Source: an uncultured Rhodospirillaceae bacterium (GTDB lineage: Bacteria; Pseudomonadota; Alphaproteobacteria; Thalassobaculales; Thalassobaculaceae). From it: DNA of 6,437 nt. Under the pieces are notes generated by a model that worked only from the letters and a program-made list of their open reading frames with translations, ran no database searches and had not been told where the DNA came from. The translations under genes were made by a program, and so were the position numbers. Location: positions 1 through 6,437 of the forward strand of contig CALAHL010000228.1 in NCBI GenBank assembly GCA_937891725.1, written 5' to 3'. Below, one piece after another: positions 6,345 through 6,437 of this stretch (position 1 is its first letter; each line of letters opens with the position of its first letter).

Positions 6345-6437
6345 GTGGCCTTTAAGGCGAAGAGCGAGGGACCCCGGCCCCTGATCTGGGCGCTTCTCGG
6401 GATTGCCATTGCGGTTCCAATCGCTGCGGCGGCGATG
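6345..6437 (+). CDS. probable membrane protein, N-terminal fragment
   Basis: An open frame begins at GTG 6345 and continues to the window edge (31 codons seen). The first residues are basic and polar (VAFKAKSEGPRP). A hydrophobic stretch from LIWALLGIAIAV onwards looks like a first membrane segment. Codon choice is rich in G/C at third positions, as in neighbouring genes. It lies five bases after the Tat-protein gene. From memory, similar small dioxygenase-like Tat proteins are sometimes followed by a ferric-reductase-like (YedZ-type) membrane protein, which this could be. Too little is present to confirm this, and no clear Shine-Dalgarno sequence supports the GTG. Confidence 0.5.
   Translation, partial: MAFKAKSEGPRPLIWALLGIAIAVPIAAAAM

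Overview
The window looks like a chromosomal segment of a GC-rich alphaproteobacterium. A Rhodospirillales-like lineage is an inference from three things: the maf – RNase E/G – yacG gene order, the alphaproteobacterial form of these proteins, and the strong G/C bias at third codon positions. No mobile element, CRISPR array or phage gene is visible.

Left block (about 1-2182, + strand): a tight housekeeping operon. It encodes a Maf-family nucleotide pyrophosphatase, a short RNase E/G-family protein whose start lies inside the end of maf, and the small zinc protein YacG (DNA gyrase inhibitor family). In many alphaproteobacteria this trio follows infA. The first 53 bases hold no identifiable gene end, only a short inverted repeat.

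Middle block (2199-5395, - strand): a two-gene operon converging on yacG. The upstream gene (407 aa) has N-terminal TPR repeats and a C-terminal 2-oxoglutarate/Fe(II)-dependent oxygenase-like domain. Eight bases later, the second gene (654 aa) has N-terminal TPR repeats, a long region I cannot assign, and a class I SAM-dependent methyltransferase domain. Two TPR-fused modification enzymes in tandem suggest that they act on a shared or linked substrate. This is the least characterised and most interesting part of the window.

Right block (about 5396-6437): divergent from the TPR operon lies a single tRNA-Phe (GAA anticodon, CCA encoded) with a good sigma-70-type promoter upstream. The -35 element of that promoter overlaps a perfect 14-base palindrome. 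After a roughly 200-base intergenic stretch with a terminator-like hairpin comes a gene for a small Tat-exported protein with an intradiol-dioxygenase-like beta fold. It has a strong Shine-Dalgarno sequence. Five bases after it begins a probable membrane protein that runs off the window.

Most of the window is ordinary housekeeping sequence. The points worth checking are the TPR-oxygenase/TPR-methyltransferase pair, the dioxygenase-like exported protein that seems to lack the tyrosine iron ligands, and the palindrome over the tRNA promoter.
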